Source of the DNA: Narthecium ossifragum
Lineage: Eukaryota > Streptophyta > Magnoliopsida > Dioscoreales > Nartheciaceae
Assembly (NCBI GenBank): GCA_963920575.1
Contig: OY986971.1
Span: 23,888,145-23,952,144, forward strand
DNA: 64,000 bases
Reading direction: 5' to 3'
Shown here: piece by piece, positions 45,856-56,700 of the stretch
How positions within the stretch are numbered: the stretch's first letter is position 1
How the letters are laid out: the number at the start of each line of letters is the position of its first letter
Position numbers and translations under genes: made by a program
The notes under the pieces: model-generated
The model's database searches: none
What the model saw: the letters and a program-made list of their open reading frames with translations, nothing else
Told to the model about the DNA's origin: nothing

Positions 45856-47419
45856 TGATACGATTTGAAAAGTGTCGTTCCTTAATAAGTCGGACCAAAA
45901 TTACAAAATATTTCGGTGCTCTACTTTAACTACTAAGAACTAGTAGATAGTGGAGAGTCCGAGTCGAGTCCACAGGGATTTAAGGGGTTGAAATCGAACA
46001 CTTAGCAAACTTCCTACTAACGAGTTGAGAAAAGATCGCAAGTTGAAATTAAACTAAAATTATACTAGAAGATTGATGAATATGAGAGAAAGGACCACAG
46101 GATTCTTAATCAGTAACTAAGGATCTACCAGGTTTTCCAAAGATCAAGGCATGCAAACACGATAAATGGCTTCCTAAAAGTTGATAAGTGAATGGCTAGT
46201 TCTCCTTATCACTCGACAAGTTCTGTTTAGGATTCCTTGTCGGCAGAACAATTATCTAATTATCAGTTACCGAATGATTAGTTACGTTCACTGCTAATGA
46301 ACCCTCTTACTCAGATGAATTCATCGCAAATACTGGCATAGATATGGATTAAGGTGTAATATCGAGATGAATTCACATCTCGATGGCCGAAACTACAAAG
46401 GTAAGATGCATGAAGGATTAGGGATGGAACGTAGTGGGACTAGCACTACTATAGTGGGACTAGCACTATACAATCCCTAATCACGAATAAGATACCATCC
46501 GAGATAACATGGGACTAGCATGATCCTCTTATTTGGATGAATCCAATCCACGCCCTAACATACACAAGCTCTAAAATCAAGTGCAAGCAAGAACGATCCA
46601 AACATCCAACCAGAAATCAACACCAAGATATAAAGAAAATAGAGATTAATCCATAAAACCAAACCATCGTGTATACAAACCCTAGATCTAAGAAATCCCT
46701 AGTAAAAACACTAGTTACATCATAAGAATCCCATGGTTAAGGTTTTAGTTACTCATCTTTAGGGGCCGATCCATCGATGGAAGTTGATGAACTCCTCCCG
46801 CCATGGATCTCCTCTAAAGAATCGCCGAAGAAAAAGTGTAGAAAAGCTAGGAAAACTCTCCCCAAAAACGTCTGGAAAAGCCCCCTAAAAATCCCTAAAC
46901 AATGACTACTTATAGCCCCTGAGACAACCTCCCACGGATTAGATTCGAGCCGTCGATTTTTGCCTCTGGCCGCGTCGGATCGATCTTACTCCTTAAGTTC
47001 TTGATGTTGCGAGCAACGCCCGAGCCGGATCGATCCAACTCTTGGAGTTCGATCGATCCTACGCCTTTACTTGCTGGTAACTCCCGTGCTGGATCGATCC
47101 AATTGTCTCGTCCGATCGATCGAACCATTGTTGTTGCGCTACATCCCGTGGTGGATCGATCCGTCTCTTGAACTTCGATCGATCCAGCCGTTGTTCATCG
47201 TCCCCTCGTTGGTTGAGTTGGATAGATCGAACCTGTTGAGGCCGATAGATCTAACTTGTCAAAATTGCCAAAATACCCCTGTTTTAGCTCCACAGTAGAT
47301 CTAACTCGTAGAAGGGTCTGTTATACCTGAAATGGAATAAAAGTAGTCAGTCCAGCATTGCTCGGGGCCCAACAAAGCCAAATTACAAGGGTGTTTTGTG
47401 CACTTTTCAAGTCTTATCA
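45856..47419 (-). repeat. Athila LTR (right, 5' LTR)
   Basis: 1564 bp, about 2-3% different from the left LTR. GATCGATC pairs lie at 47028/47051, 47092/47114 and 47154/47177. The pair at 47221/47244 reads GATAGATC twice, and only one site remains at 46978: the 23 bp between the two members of the left LTR's first pair has been lost. Confidence 0.9.
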
Positions 47420-48190
47420 CCAGTCATCTAAGCCTATCATCGAATCGACTGGACACCACAATTCGAACCAGGTCCAAACTACCCAACCCCGGTCCTAGGG
47501 CTAATCCGAGCTTCCAGCCTCGGGACGGCGACCCACAGATCACCCACGCCCTAACCATGCAACTAATGCACAAATCAATAATGCATGCTATGAACATACA
47601 CAAACAGGAGATAGGCATGCAACAGTATGATAAGGCATCATATAAGTCAACCGGATCGCTGCAGCTGTACTACCGACCGCTGCCAGCCGATCCGCAGCGG
47701 GTCCCGGCATTACGAGGGTACCACGACCGTCAAACGCGGACTCCTGCAGCGGGAAAATAACCCCGAAAACGATGATGAACAGTAAAAAAAATATAATATT
47801 ATAATCCGACATATAATATTATATTTAAAACACCAAAAGTTCTCTACTAGAGGTTACTTGACCCCGTCGATCCGATGTCCAAACAACGTCGGATTCGAGA
47901 TCCAACTTAGCCACCAGTAGATCTACATGCCGAGATCAACATATCCAAAATCCATAAACATCCAATGGTTAGATTAATGGGAAAACACTAATCAAAATCG
48001 CTAATCAAACTAACTTACCACCTCTTTGCTGCAACGCAGCCCGCCAGTGCGAAAATCATAACAATTCATAGAAAAATCAGGAAACTATGAAATCAGTTAG
48101 GTTTGAGAGTAGATTCAAAGATCTACAACTTTTATATTCATCACAACTCAAGATCATGCACGTACTGGCCGAAAAACTCGCCGCGAGCCG
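47420..48190 (-). repeat. Duplicated segment of LTR F, copy 2
   Basis: Begins with the CCAGT duplication right after the Athila LTR and continues without a break into 48191-49018, so this is the original position of the segment. Confidence 0.88.
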
Positions 48191-48774
48191 ACTGTTCTTC
48201 AAGAACAGCAGAAACCGGAAAATCCGAGATTAATCATGCATAAATCCTACTAAAATCTCAATCAAAGTTCATGAAACTTATAACAAAAATTATACTAGGC
48301 AAGATGCATCCAACAACACAAAGATCAGCAAGATCAAACGGCTAGATTAAGAGAAACCTATTAAACAACTCTCGTAGGTAGAAAACCTACCGAACTGCGC
48401 TAATCCCCAACTGATTCCCCACAAGCCAGTCACCAACAAGGTTCCAAACTACTTCAGGGATCTTTCTCTCGTCGCCACGAATCCAACGAGCTTTAAAACG
48501 CACAAAACGGTGGGCGGAGGAGGGAGAACGGACGAGAAGAAGCTCTCTACCGGGAAGAACAGAGGAAAAACAGAACAGCGGGAAGAAGAAAGAAGAAGGA
48601 AGAAGAAGGAAGAAGAAGGGGAAGGAGAAGAGGAAGGAAAAGGGAAGGGGAAAGCCGAGGAAGGAGGGGAAGAGGGGAATGAGGGGAGGGAAAGTCCTCC
48701 CCTTCTGACAGATGAGAGTGACGGCCAACAACGGCCGTCCGCGCGAAGGAAAACCCACCGACTCGCTCACGAGT

Positions 48775-48806
48775 CCGATCAATCTCTCCTAGGAGCGATT
48801 GATCGC
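48775..48806 (-). repeat. Near-perfect 30 bp dyad in LTR F
   Basis: GATCAATC (48777) and GATTGATC (48797) are exact complements around a CTCCTAGGAG centre, giving arms of about 15 bp with one mismatch and no loop. This is the only remaining pair in F. Both CpGs of the GATCGATC consensus have changed, in complementary fashion. Confidence 0.8.
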
Positions 48807-49603
48807 TCACGGGCCGCCAGCTGCCCAAAAGCAAGCTTCTGCACGCCCGAGCTGGGATCTTCCGATCCCGGGTCCACCTAACCATTCTAATCAAACACTA
48901 ACACAAACAAGGTCAGTGTGTGCACATGCGGGTGTGAAACAAACCAACAAGGCACAATTTACCAAATTGCCCTTGCGGTCTACAACGAGCCACAGGGGTA
49001 GAGGGACAGGTCCTCACAGACAATCTACCAATAGGCCACCCTACTTCAATGGATCAAACTATACCTATTGGAAAACAATGATGTAAATTTTTATTCAATC
49101 CATGGACTATGATGCATGGATGATAATAGAAGATGGAGATTTTATCCCAAGGTGACAGTAATCAAAGAAGCTAAAGATTTAACCAAACTGTCCCTTGACG
49201 AGCTTATGGGTTCTCTCATAACCTATGAGATGAGCATGGAAAGGGGCAATGATAGAGAAAGGAAGAAAAAGAAGACCATTGCTCTCAAATCTTCATACAA
49301 TGAAAATTACTTACTATGAGTGTAGGAAGCCTGGACATTAGAAGGATCTTCAAACATCAAGAAAAGAAAACTCCCAAAGGTGATAAAGCAAACTCTTCTT
49401 CCTATTTAAACAAAATTACTTGCTATGAGTGTAGGAAGCCTGGACATTACAAGTCCGATTGTCCAAAGCTCAAGAAATCTTCAAAGAAGAAGAAGGCCAA
49501 GGAAGAAAATGACTTGAGCTCCATCTCCGAAGAAGATGAAGAAGAAATTGCAAACCTTTGTTTAACTGCATTCGGAGAAAAAGAAAATAAAATTGACAAG
49601 TAG

Positions 49604-50297
49604 AGGCTCAAGGTATTTGAAGGTGGATAACAATTTGCTATTAACGGTAATGGAGGTATGCATTAATTTTTCATTGATAAATGATCCCTCCATTATAACT
49701 TGTTATTCCATGTTATAAAGTTATTTCATGTTTAACTTCAAATGATTCAAGAAAATCTCTATTGATAACTTTTTTTAAAAGAATTGATTACTTTTCATCT
49801 TAAAATGACTTTTAATAGTAAATCTTCATTTGGTATCTTGGTTGAGAAGATTTTAAACCTTCAATGTTGATTTTAAAACCTTCTATTGATTCTCTTAAGA
49901 ATTCTTTTATTGTTGATGGTTTTATGTGATTTTTCTTCCCCCTCATTACTTTTTGATGATGTCAAAGGGAGAGATATATTGTGATGTGAAAAATTAAGCT
50001 TTACCTTATTTGTTGATCTTTTGGTTTTGAAAGTTTTGAAATTTTATTTTTTAAGGTCATATGTGAAAAGAATTCATGCTCAAATATCATATACAAAGTG
50101 GAGCATATGTCATATTTTGATTTTTCATTCTTTTAGGCTTAAAATCTAGCCTATTATTTTCTTAGAGAGACATATGACTTGTGGGCATCCTTAGTATACA
50201 CTTTAGAACTCATTTCATGGATGCATAAATTAACGGGGAGCTTTCAAGGTTTTATCATCACAATTATAATGGTTGCCATCATCAAAAATAGGGAGAA
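49604..50297 (+). other. Non-coding internal region of G and polypurine tract
   Basis: AT-rich with no coding signal. AAAAATAGGGAGAA (about 50284-50297) directly precedes the 3' LTR and serves as the likely polypurine tract. Confidence 0.6.
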
Positions 50298-51283
50298 TGT
50301 TAGTCCTAATATATTGTATTGATGATGTCATATTATGCATGATGATAAAACATTACTTTGATATTAATATCCCTTAATTTGGAAAGCATTAAAATCATAT
50401 TTAAGATATTTTTGTACTCGCGGTCGATGCGGCGGTTGATGCACGGATCGACCGTGGAGACTGGCGGTTGATGCACGGATAAACCACGTAAGCTGTTCAT
50501 GGGAAATAGGCTGACGGTCGATGTGACGGTCAATGGACCGATTGACCATGGCCTATGTGACTTTATATGGAGAAATGACGGTCGAACGAGGCGTCAACCC
50601 TGGGAAGTGTTTCTCCTCACAGAGCCTCACGGACGATGTGACGGTCGACCGTGAAGCTTGAAGGCCGATGCGTGGATCGCCCGCAGCTCAAGAAGAACGC
50701 AACGGACGATGTCGCAGACGATGCGACGGTCGACCGCCAGTCAGAAATATAGCCGTTAAAGAGCCGTTGCATAACAACAAAGTAGTCGTTGGAAGCTACT
50801 TTTTGAGGGATAGAAGCTCAAGTATAAATAAGAAGAAGCAGCAAACTTGCAAAAAAATTATGGGGATTAATTGTGTACATTGTATCAAGTTTATTCTTCA
50901 TTTATGTGAGAATCAACCTTTGTAAAAGTACTTAAAGTTGCGAAGTAGATATTGAGAGAAATCCAAGAGTGACTTGGAGTGTCCCCAAGAGGTCTTGGGG
51001 AGATTGTAAAGTTGCCAAGCACCCTGAAGCTTGGAGAAAAAGCTTGTAAGAGGTCTTACAAGTAGTGGAACCCCAAGAAGGACCCTTGGGTGAAGTGGAC
51101 GTAGACAAGCTTAGCCGAACGACTATAAAAATCTCGTGCAATCTCTCTAACTCTCTTTTATCCTTCATTTACTTGTTTATTTACATTTCATATTCATTTA
51201 CAAGCATTGGGTTTTATTAGACTCCTCCTCTCTAGGTTTCCATAATTGATTTTTTTTTTATAAGGCCTAAGACCAAACCCCTC
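50298..51283 (+). repeat. Element G 3' LTR
   Basis: Collinear with 33638-34621. By eye the dyad-array third differs at roughly 8-10% of sites and the following 220 bp at about 3%. Confidence 0.88.
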
Positions 51284-52032
51284 TTACCTTCATGACCTTC
51301 TTTCTCACAAATCTGACAATGGGGTTTTGAAGAATTAGAAGGCTAATAGGAACGAGTTTGAGAGGGATGTTGTGTAGAATTTTTGCCTCGAAAACCACCA
51401 TTTTGTCCTCCACAAGTACCACGACCACCACCACGTGCTTGCTTACCACCACGTTGTTGGCTAGAGTTGAAGTTTTGTCCCGAGTTCCCACTTCTTTGGA
51501 CCGTCAAGGCGGAGACGGTGCCGGTAGCATTCTCAAGTGATTTAACAAATATGTCATGGCTCTCAGCTTTGGGAACAACTTCCTTAAAGCTAGGCAGAGG
51601 AGACTAGGAAAGCATTGTTGTGGAAAAAGTAGAAAATTCTGGACCAAGACCACTTAAGTACCAATGTACCTTGTCGGTGTCGTCGATGGGACGCCCCATG
51701 GCAAAAAGTTGATCACAGAGACTCTTAAAGGCACATGAATACTCACTAATACTTCGTGGTCCTTTCTTCATTAGCTGGAGGTCGTCTTTGAGACGTAACT
51801 CTCTCGTCTTTGATTTGTGAGAAAAAGAGTTCTCAAGTGCACTCCAAACATCACTTGAAGTGGTGAGGCCGAGAACTTCAGCCATGGCCTCCTCAGACAA
51901 GAAAGAATATAAGAGACTGAGAATAAGTTGATCCTTCTGCTTCCATTCAAAAAACTTAGGATTGGGAATAGTGGAGTTATTCTCAGTGACAGTCCCGGGA
52001 GGAGGAGGGTTGAATCCATTAACAATGCGCAA
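51284..52032 (-). pseudogene. Copia H gag
   Basis: The frame 52032-51604 has a UBN2-type copia gag (WKQKDQLILSLLYSFLSEEAMAEV, VWSALENSFSHKSKTRELRLKDDL). A Gly/Arg-rich stretch and a zinc knuckle (CQICEKEGH) follow in shifted frames near 51290-51310. Element G inserted a few codons after the knuckle histidine; the protease resumes at 33637. Confidence 0.85.
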
Positions 52033-52208
52033 AGAAGTCTTGACTTTGAAGGAGAGGAACTACTTGACTTTGCCTGAGAAGAAAGTTTGTGGAGGACAAC
52101 TTAATGGAAAGCATGTGGACCATGGTGTTAAAACTTAGAGAGGTAGAGAAGGAACTAGCAGACAATGAGCTAGAAGTCGCCATGGATTGTTGGAGGTGAA
52201 TCCGTTCA

Positions 52209-52316
52209 CCCTCTTATACCATGTAAAGGTTAGAAACTTAGAGAAGATAATAAGAAGGATTGATGGAACCCACACATTGAAGGCGGTGTGGTATGTGTTA
52301 TACTAATAGATTTGTT
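52209..52316 (-). repeat. Copia H primer site and partial 5' LTR
   Basis: TGGTATAAGAGGG (52209-52221, minus strand) is a Met-tRNA-like primer site next to an LTR end CCTTTACA. Only 94 bp of LTR remain before the hAT element starts at 52317. Confidence 0.65.
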
Positions 52317-53741
52317 CAGTGGCGGAACGAGGGGGGGTGCCCCCCCCCCCCACCCTTCACCTCCTCCACGACCCTTCACCTCCTCGGCTCCTCCTTCACG
52401 CTAGACCCGCCCCTTCGCGTCCTCTCCTTCCTTTTATACATTGTGGAAGGCCAGTAAGGGGCGTGCTTTCCACAGCGGCACAGCCCCGTCCCCCTCTCCT
52501 TCCTTCCCTGAAAACCCCCCCCCCCCCTCTTCCTTTCTTCTTTCCCGAGCAAAGCATGCCCACCCGCACCCGACACCCACCAACCCGCAAGTCTCTGTTA
52601 CAGAGAGAAGAAGCAGAGCAGGTGCAAGTATGTTTTTTTGTTATTTTTTGTTTTTTTATTTGATTTAGTTAATTATTTGTTAATGTTAGGATTTATAATT
52701 TATTAGTTTGATTTAGTTAATTATTTATTTGTTAGGATTTAGTTTATTATTTGATAATTTATAAAATATTTATAATATATTAGTTTGATTTCTAATTGTC
52801 GCATTTTTATTTTTATTTTTTTTTCTTTTATTTAGATAATGGATAAGTTTGTGATAAAAAAAAATCACGAAGCGGACCAAGCGGAGAATCATCTAATACT
52901 CATGACTTGCATACTACTTCAGAGAATACTAGTTCGAAAAGACCCCGAATTAGTTTAATTTATCCGAATGATATTGTTGGTGACCCATGGTTGAATCACT
53001 TGAATGATAATGTTGGTGACCCAGGGTTGCGTAAACCCATTGAAACATATGATGTTGGAATTAGGAATGAAATTCGTAGGGGGTACTTGATCAAATGCTC
53101 TTGTCAACCGTTTGGTCATAATTTTTCCAAGAAAAAATATGGAAAAGATATGAGGAGTTTTAGGGAAACATGGTTCAAAGACTATGGTGGTTGGAATACA
53201 GTGTATCAAAGGATGTAGCGTATTGCTTATGTCATCTTGCTGAACTTTATCCAGAGGATTTCACCGCAGCTGATCGTATGATCCTTAGAGATCAACTTAA
53301 CATCTACATTAGAGATGTTAGAAGAAATGATGATTTTCTGGACTTCAAGATATTGGAAGTCTTACTGTGAAGATGGTTGAGAGTAGAAAAAATTCTCTGT
53401 TTCCATTGGTTTATCTTCTTATTGAATTGGCATCGGTCTTATCAGTTGCGACTGCAACCGTTGAGAGAGTTTTCTCTTCGATGAAGATTATCAAGTCTGA
53501 TTTGCGTAATAAGATGGGAGATGACTGGATGAATGATTGCATTATAGCATACATCGAGCGGGAAATTTTTGAAACTATTGAGAACAAAGTCATTTTGCAA
53601 CCTTTTCAAAAAATGTAAAAGTGTAGGATCCAACTTCCACCTCTCAATCACAGCACATCGTACGTTACACATATTTTAATATTTTATTATTTTTATTCCT
53701 CAATGTTCAATATTGTAATTCTAAGAAACCTTTTGCATTAC
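52317..53741 (+). mobile_element. Internally deleted Tip100-like hAT transposon
   Basis: The left terminus CAGTGGCGGAACGAGG followed by G and C runs is the plant Tip100-type hAT end. It inserted in the remaining LTR of copia H. The right terminus is not visible, because the sequence runs into the L1 element at about 53742. The leader has several homopolymer C runs. Confidence 0.75.
52907..53618 (+). pseudogene. Tip100-type transposase: zinc finger joined to dimerisation domain
   Basis: The first part has a TTF-type zinc-finger region: RRGYLIKCSCQPFGHNF, then KYGKDMRSFRETWF and, after a frameshift near 53195, WLEYSVSKDVAYCLCH. It then jumps directly to LAELYPEDFT and the hATC dimerisation domain (FPLVYLLIELASVLSVATAT, VERVFSSMKIIKSDLRNKMGDDWMND), shifted again near 53370. 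The whole catalytic RNase H-like core is deleted. This makes a domain pairing that could bind DNA and dimerise but not transpose; the two frameshifts argue against current function. Confidence 0.82.
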
Positions 53742-56700
53742 TTCTTTTTGATTAGTTGAGCTCAAGGCTAAGGATTATTTACAAGGCCAAGGGGAGGGAA
53801 TCTAACCCCTCCTCAGCTTGCCAGGCAAAACTGGTATCCACATTCTGACACCATCTGACGACCCTATCAGCCCTAACATTGGCATTTCTACTAATATGCA
53901 ACATACAAACGGACTCGAACTCCATGAATAGATGCCAGACTAACCTCACCAAATTTTCCCCCTCCCTGGGCCAGACCCTTTGTCCCCTCATGACCTCTAC
54001 AACCTCTTTGGCATCAGACTCGATGATGATGCGCTTTTCCCCCCTTTCCTTGGCCCATTCCAGGGCCTTTCTCACACCTTCCATCTCTGCCTCAAACACA
54101 TAACTAACCATGATCCTCATGCCCTGTATCCATATTAGCTGTTCCCCTTTCCCCTGTGCCACCACTCCAACTGCTGCCCTGTCACCATCCAGTTCTCGCG
54201 ATGCATCGACCTGCATGATCATGATGCCCAGCTGATCCTCCCTTCTCCGACCTTCACAGCCTCTATGACCCTCACGAAGGAACTCCTCCACCAGCCTCGT
54301 CGCTTTCCTCGCAACCTCCTCCGCCGACTCCCCTCCATTCTCAAACACCCGACCATTTCGGTCCTTCCAGATAAGCCACACCGCATAGCCAAACAGAGCT
54401 TGCCGGCGCTGGATACCATCCTGGCTGGACGATCGCCCAATGACCCGTAACAGAGCTTCAGAACTCCATTCTCCACAGCCCACACCATCGTTTCCTAGAA
54501 CGATGTCAAGGACTTGAGAGGCAAAACAACACTCAAACAGAGCATGCTCTGTTGTTTCATCCACGCCGCATCTAGGACATCCCCTTTCCGACGTCAGGCC
54601 CTTCCATATGAACTGGCGAATTCGCGGACCTGTCGGCATTCTCCATACGCTAGACCACTTCCTCTGTTCCTCCTCTTCACGACCCCCACAGCAGCGTTGG
54701 AGCAAGAGATTGTAAGCCGAAGACGATGAAACCAACCCATCAGCACTAAGTTCCCATCGATGTTTGTCCCGCATGCCTTGTAAGCCCGCCGGTAGGGACG
54801 TAATGGCTTTGGCCAGCTCCGGGTGGAAAAATTCCGCTACCCTCTAAACATCCCAGCCGGTGTCCGTCTGTAGGTCCCCGACGAGCAAATGATCTAAGTT
54901 GTCACTAACCATGCATGGCCTGCTGATGATAGCATCGTCCAACACCCAGCGGTCCTTAAGCACCTCAATCCTACTCCGCCTTCCAGGCTCCCATCTCAAC
55001 CCCAGTCGCAGGTCTTCAACTGCATTATAGATCATATTCCAATGGTTAGATGTGGAGAACCTCCGGCCATGACTGGGTAAAACACCATGCCATTTGTACT
55101 TTGCTTTGGCCACCAACGTCCAAATGGATTGTTGATCCTCTAAGAAGACTGCAGCTCTCTTAAGTTTGAGGGCTCTTTGCCAGATGTTGTAGTCTCGAAC
55201 GCCAAGTTCTCCCCACTCCTTGGGTCGACACACCTCCCGCCATGCTACAGTACTGATACCCGACCTCCTCCCCTGCCAGACGAAGTCCCTGCACATCTTT
55301 TCCATATTCCGGATCACCTTCACTGGCATTTCACCACAGGTCATAGCATGCACTGGAATGCCCTGCAGTACCGATCTAAGAAGGGTGATCCAGCCAGCCT
55401 CGGAAAGTTTCCTCCCTTGCCACCCAGTGATCCTAGCCGCCATCTTCTCCAGCACCGGCGAGAAATCCGATGAACGAAGCTTCTTAGTGCTGATAGGCGC
55501 ACCCAAGTAGTGCCAACCCCCGTCGTTCTGCCGCACCTCAAGAATACCGCATATTGCAATGCGCCTGTCATTATCCACCCTCTTGGAGAAACGGATACTG
55601 CTTTTATTTGGGTTCATCTCCAATCCACTGAGCACATGGAACAGAATCATCTTTTGCCGGAGTCTTCTTGCTTCCAAGCATGTGGCTCTTGTAGCAAACA
55701 AGCAGTCGTCCGCATACAGAAGATGGGAGATGGATAACTCTGAATTCTTGAACTTAATGCCTTCCACCGCATACCCCAGGCTCTTCAGGATGCAAGAAAG
55801 AGCTTCTTGAACCATCAGAAACAAGTATGGGGATAGAGGATCACCCTGGCGTAATCCTCGTCGCGCCTTAACTCTACCTCGCACCTCTCCATTCACAATG
55901 AAGGAATACATACCTCCTTGAACGCAGGCCATCACCCATTGGATCCACAGCTCTGGAAATTCCATCCTCCGCATTACTTCTTCAAGAAAGGACCACCGGA
56001 CTCTGTCATACGCAGACATCAGATCAGCTTTAAGGACCATTAGGCTCCTGGTCTTAGGGGCAATTTCCACTGAGTGAACGATCTCCTGCGCTGCATCAAT
56101 GCTGTCAAAAACACTCCTCCCCTTCAGAAATGCAAACTGCTCCAAGCTTACCAGTTCCCCCAATGGACTCTTGAGCCTTTGTACCATAATGCTCATGATC
56201 ACCTTATACCCGACGTTACAAAGGCTAATTGGCCTAAAGTCCTTCACACGACTAGGCAGTTTGCATTTTGGCACCAGCGTTATGAACGTTTCATGCCAAG
56301 CAGGCGGGAGTCTCGAATGCTGGAAGAAGCCCTGTATGATCTCCACAAACTAAGGTCCAACAACGTCCTAGAACCAGATGTAAAACTCAGCTGGAATGCC
56401 ATCAGGCCCAGGACATTTGTTTCGCCCAAGATTGTAAACCGCCGTTCTTATCTCCTCCTCAGTCACCTCCGCAATCAAGGTGTCCTTCCAATGATGATGG
56501 AGCTTGGGGAGCTTAGGCATACACTCCACCAGAACAGGGCCTCCATCATCCCACAGCCTGGTGTAGTGGCCCTGGAGTATGCGTCCAATTCCTTCCGGAT
56601 CGGTGGCATAGGTTCCATCCTCTCCCATCATCTGAGTTACCCTGGACTTGTGGCTCCTGCTTGACATCAACTAGTGGAAAAAATTGGAGTTGCGGTCACC

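Larger units (their letters stand above)
36793..47419 (-). mobile_element. Defective Athila-type element and rearranged LTR F copies
   Basis: In element orientation: LTR (47419-45856), Asp-tRNA primer site, gag, protease fused to integrase tail, GATCGATC array, env-like ORF, polypurine tract near 39285, a foreign 772 bp segment of LTR F (39146-38375), then an LTR (38374-36793). CCAGT flanks the left LTR on both sides (36788-36792, 38375-38379) and follows the right LTR (47420-47424). The left LTR is therefore structurally a solo LTR, and the right LTR plus internal region is a partial element, joined by a rearrangement at 39146/39147. Confidence 0.85.
34718..49018 (-). mobile_element. Solo LTR F (Tekay-type), hosting two Athila insertions
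   Basis: On the minus strand it starts TGTGAGGACCTGTCC at 49018 and ends GGGGCGTGACA at 34718. Both sides carry GACAA (34713-34717 and 49019-49023), a perfect target duplication inside the gag of G, so it is a solo LTR. Its own sequence is 34718-34889, 36273-36792, 38375-39146 (also present as 47420-48190) and 48191-49018, about 2.3 kb in all and collinear with LTR B. Confidence 0.88.
34697..49603 (+). pseudogene. Gag of element G, interrupted by LTR F
   Basis: ATG at 34697 begins a short coding piece that resumes without loss after LTR F at 49024 (one TSD copy removed), giving a copia gag start with FNGSNYTYWKTMM. A stop lies near 49084. Then EDGDFIP is followed at once by a VTVIKEAKDLTKLSLDEL segment, so the central gag is deleted. 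A zinc-knuckle segment (YECRKPGHY...C) at 49420-49455 is preceded by a partial copy at about 49305-49345. An acidic tail ends at 49603. No protease or RT follows before the 3' LTR. Confidence 0.78.
33638..51283 (+). mobile_element. Element G: gag-only copia-like LTR element, with nested insertions
   Basis: Two LTRs of about 985 bp (33638-34621 and 50298-51283) flank a short internal region. That region has a Met-tRNA primer site, a gag starting at 34697, and a polypurine tract just before the 3' LTR, but no pol. Flanks TAACC (33633-33637) and TTACC (51284-51288) may be the target duplication with one mismatch. The internal region is only about 1.4 kb once LTR F (34718-49018) is removed, so this resembles TR-GAG-type non-autonomous elements. 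It inserted in the gag of copia H. LTR ends are certain to within about 3 bp. Confidence 0.82.
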
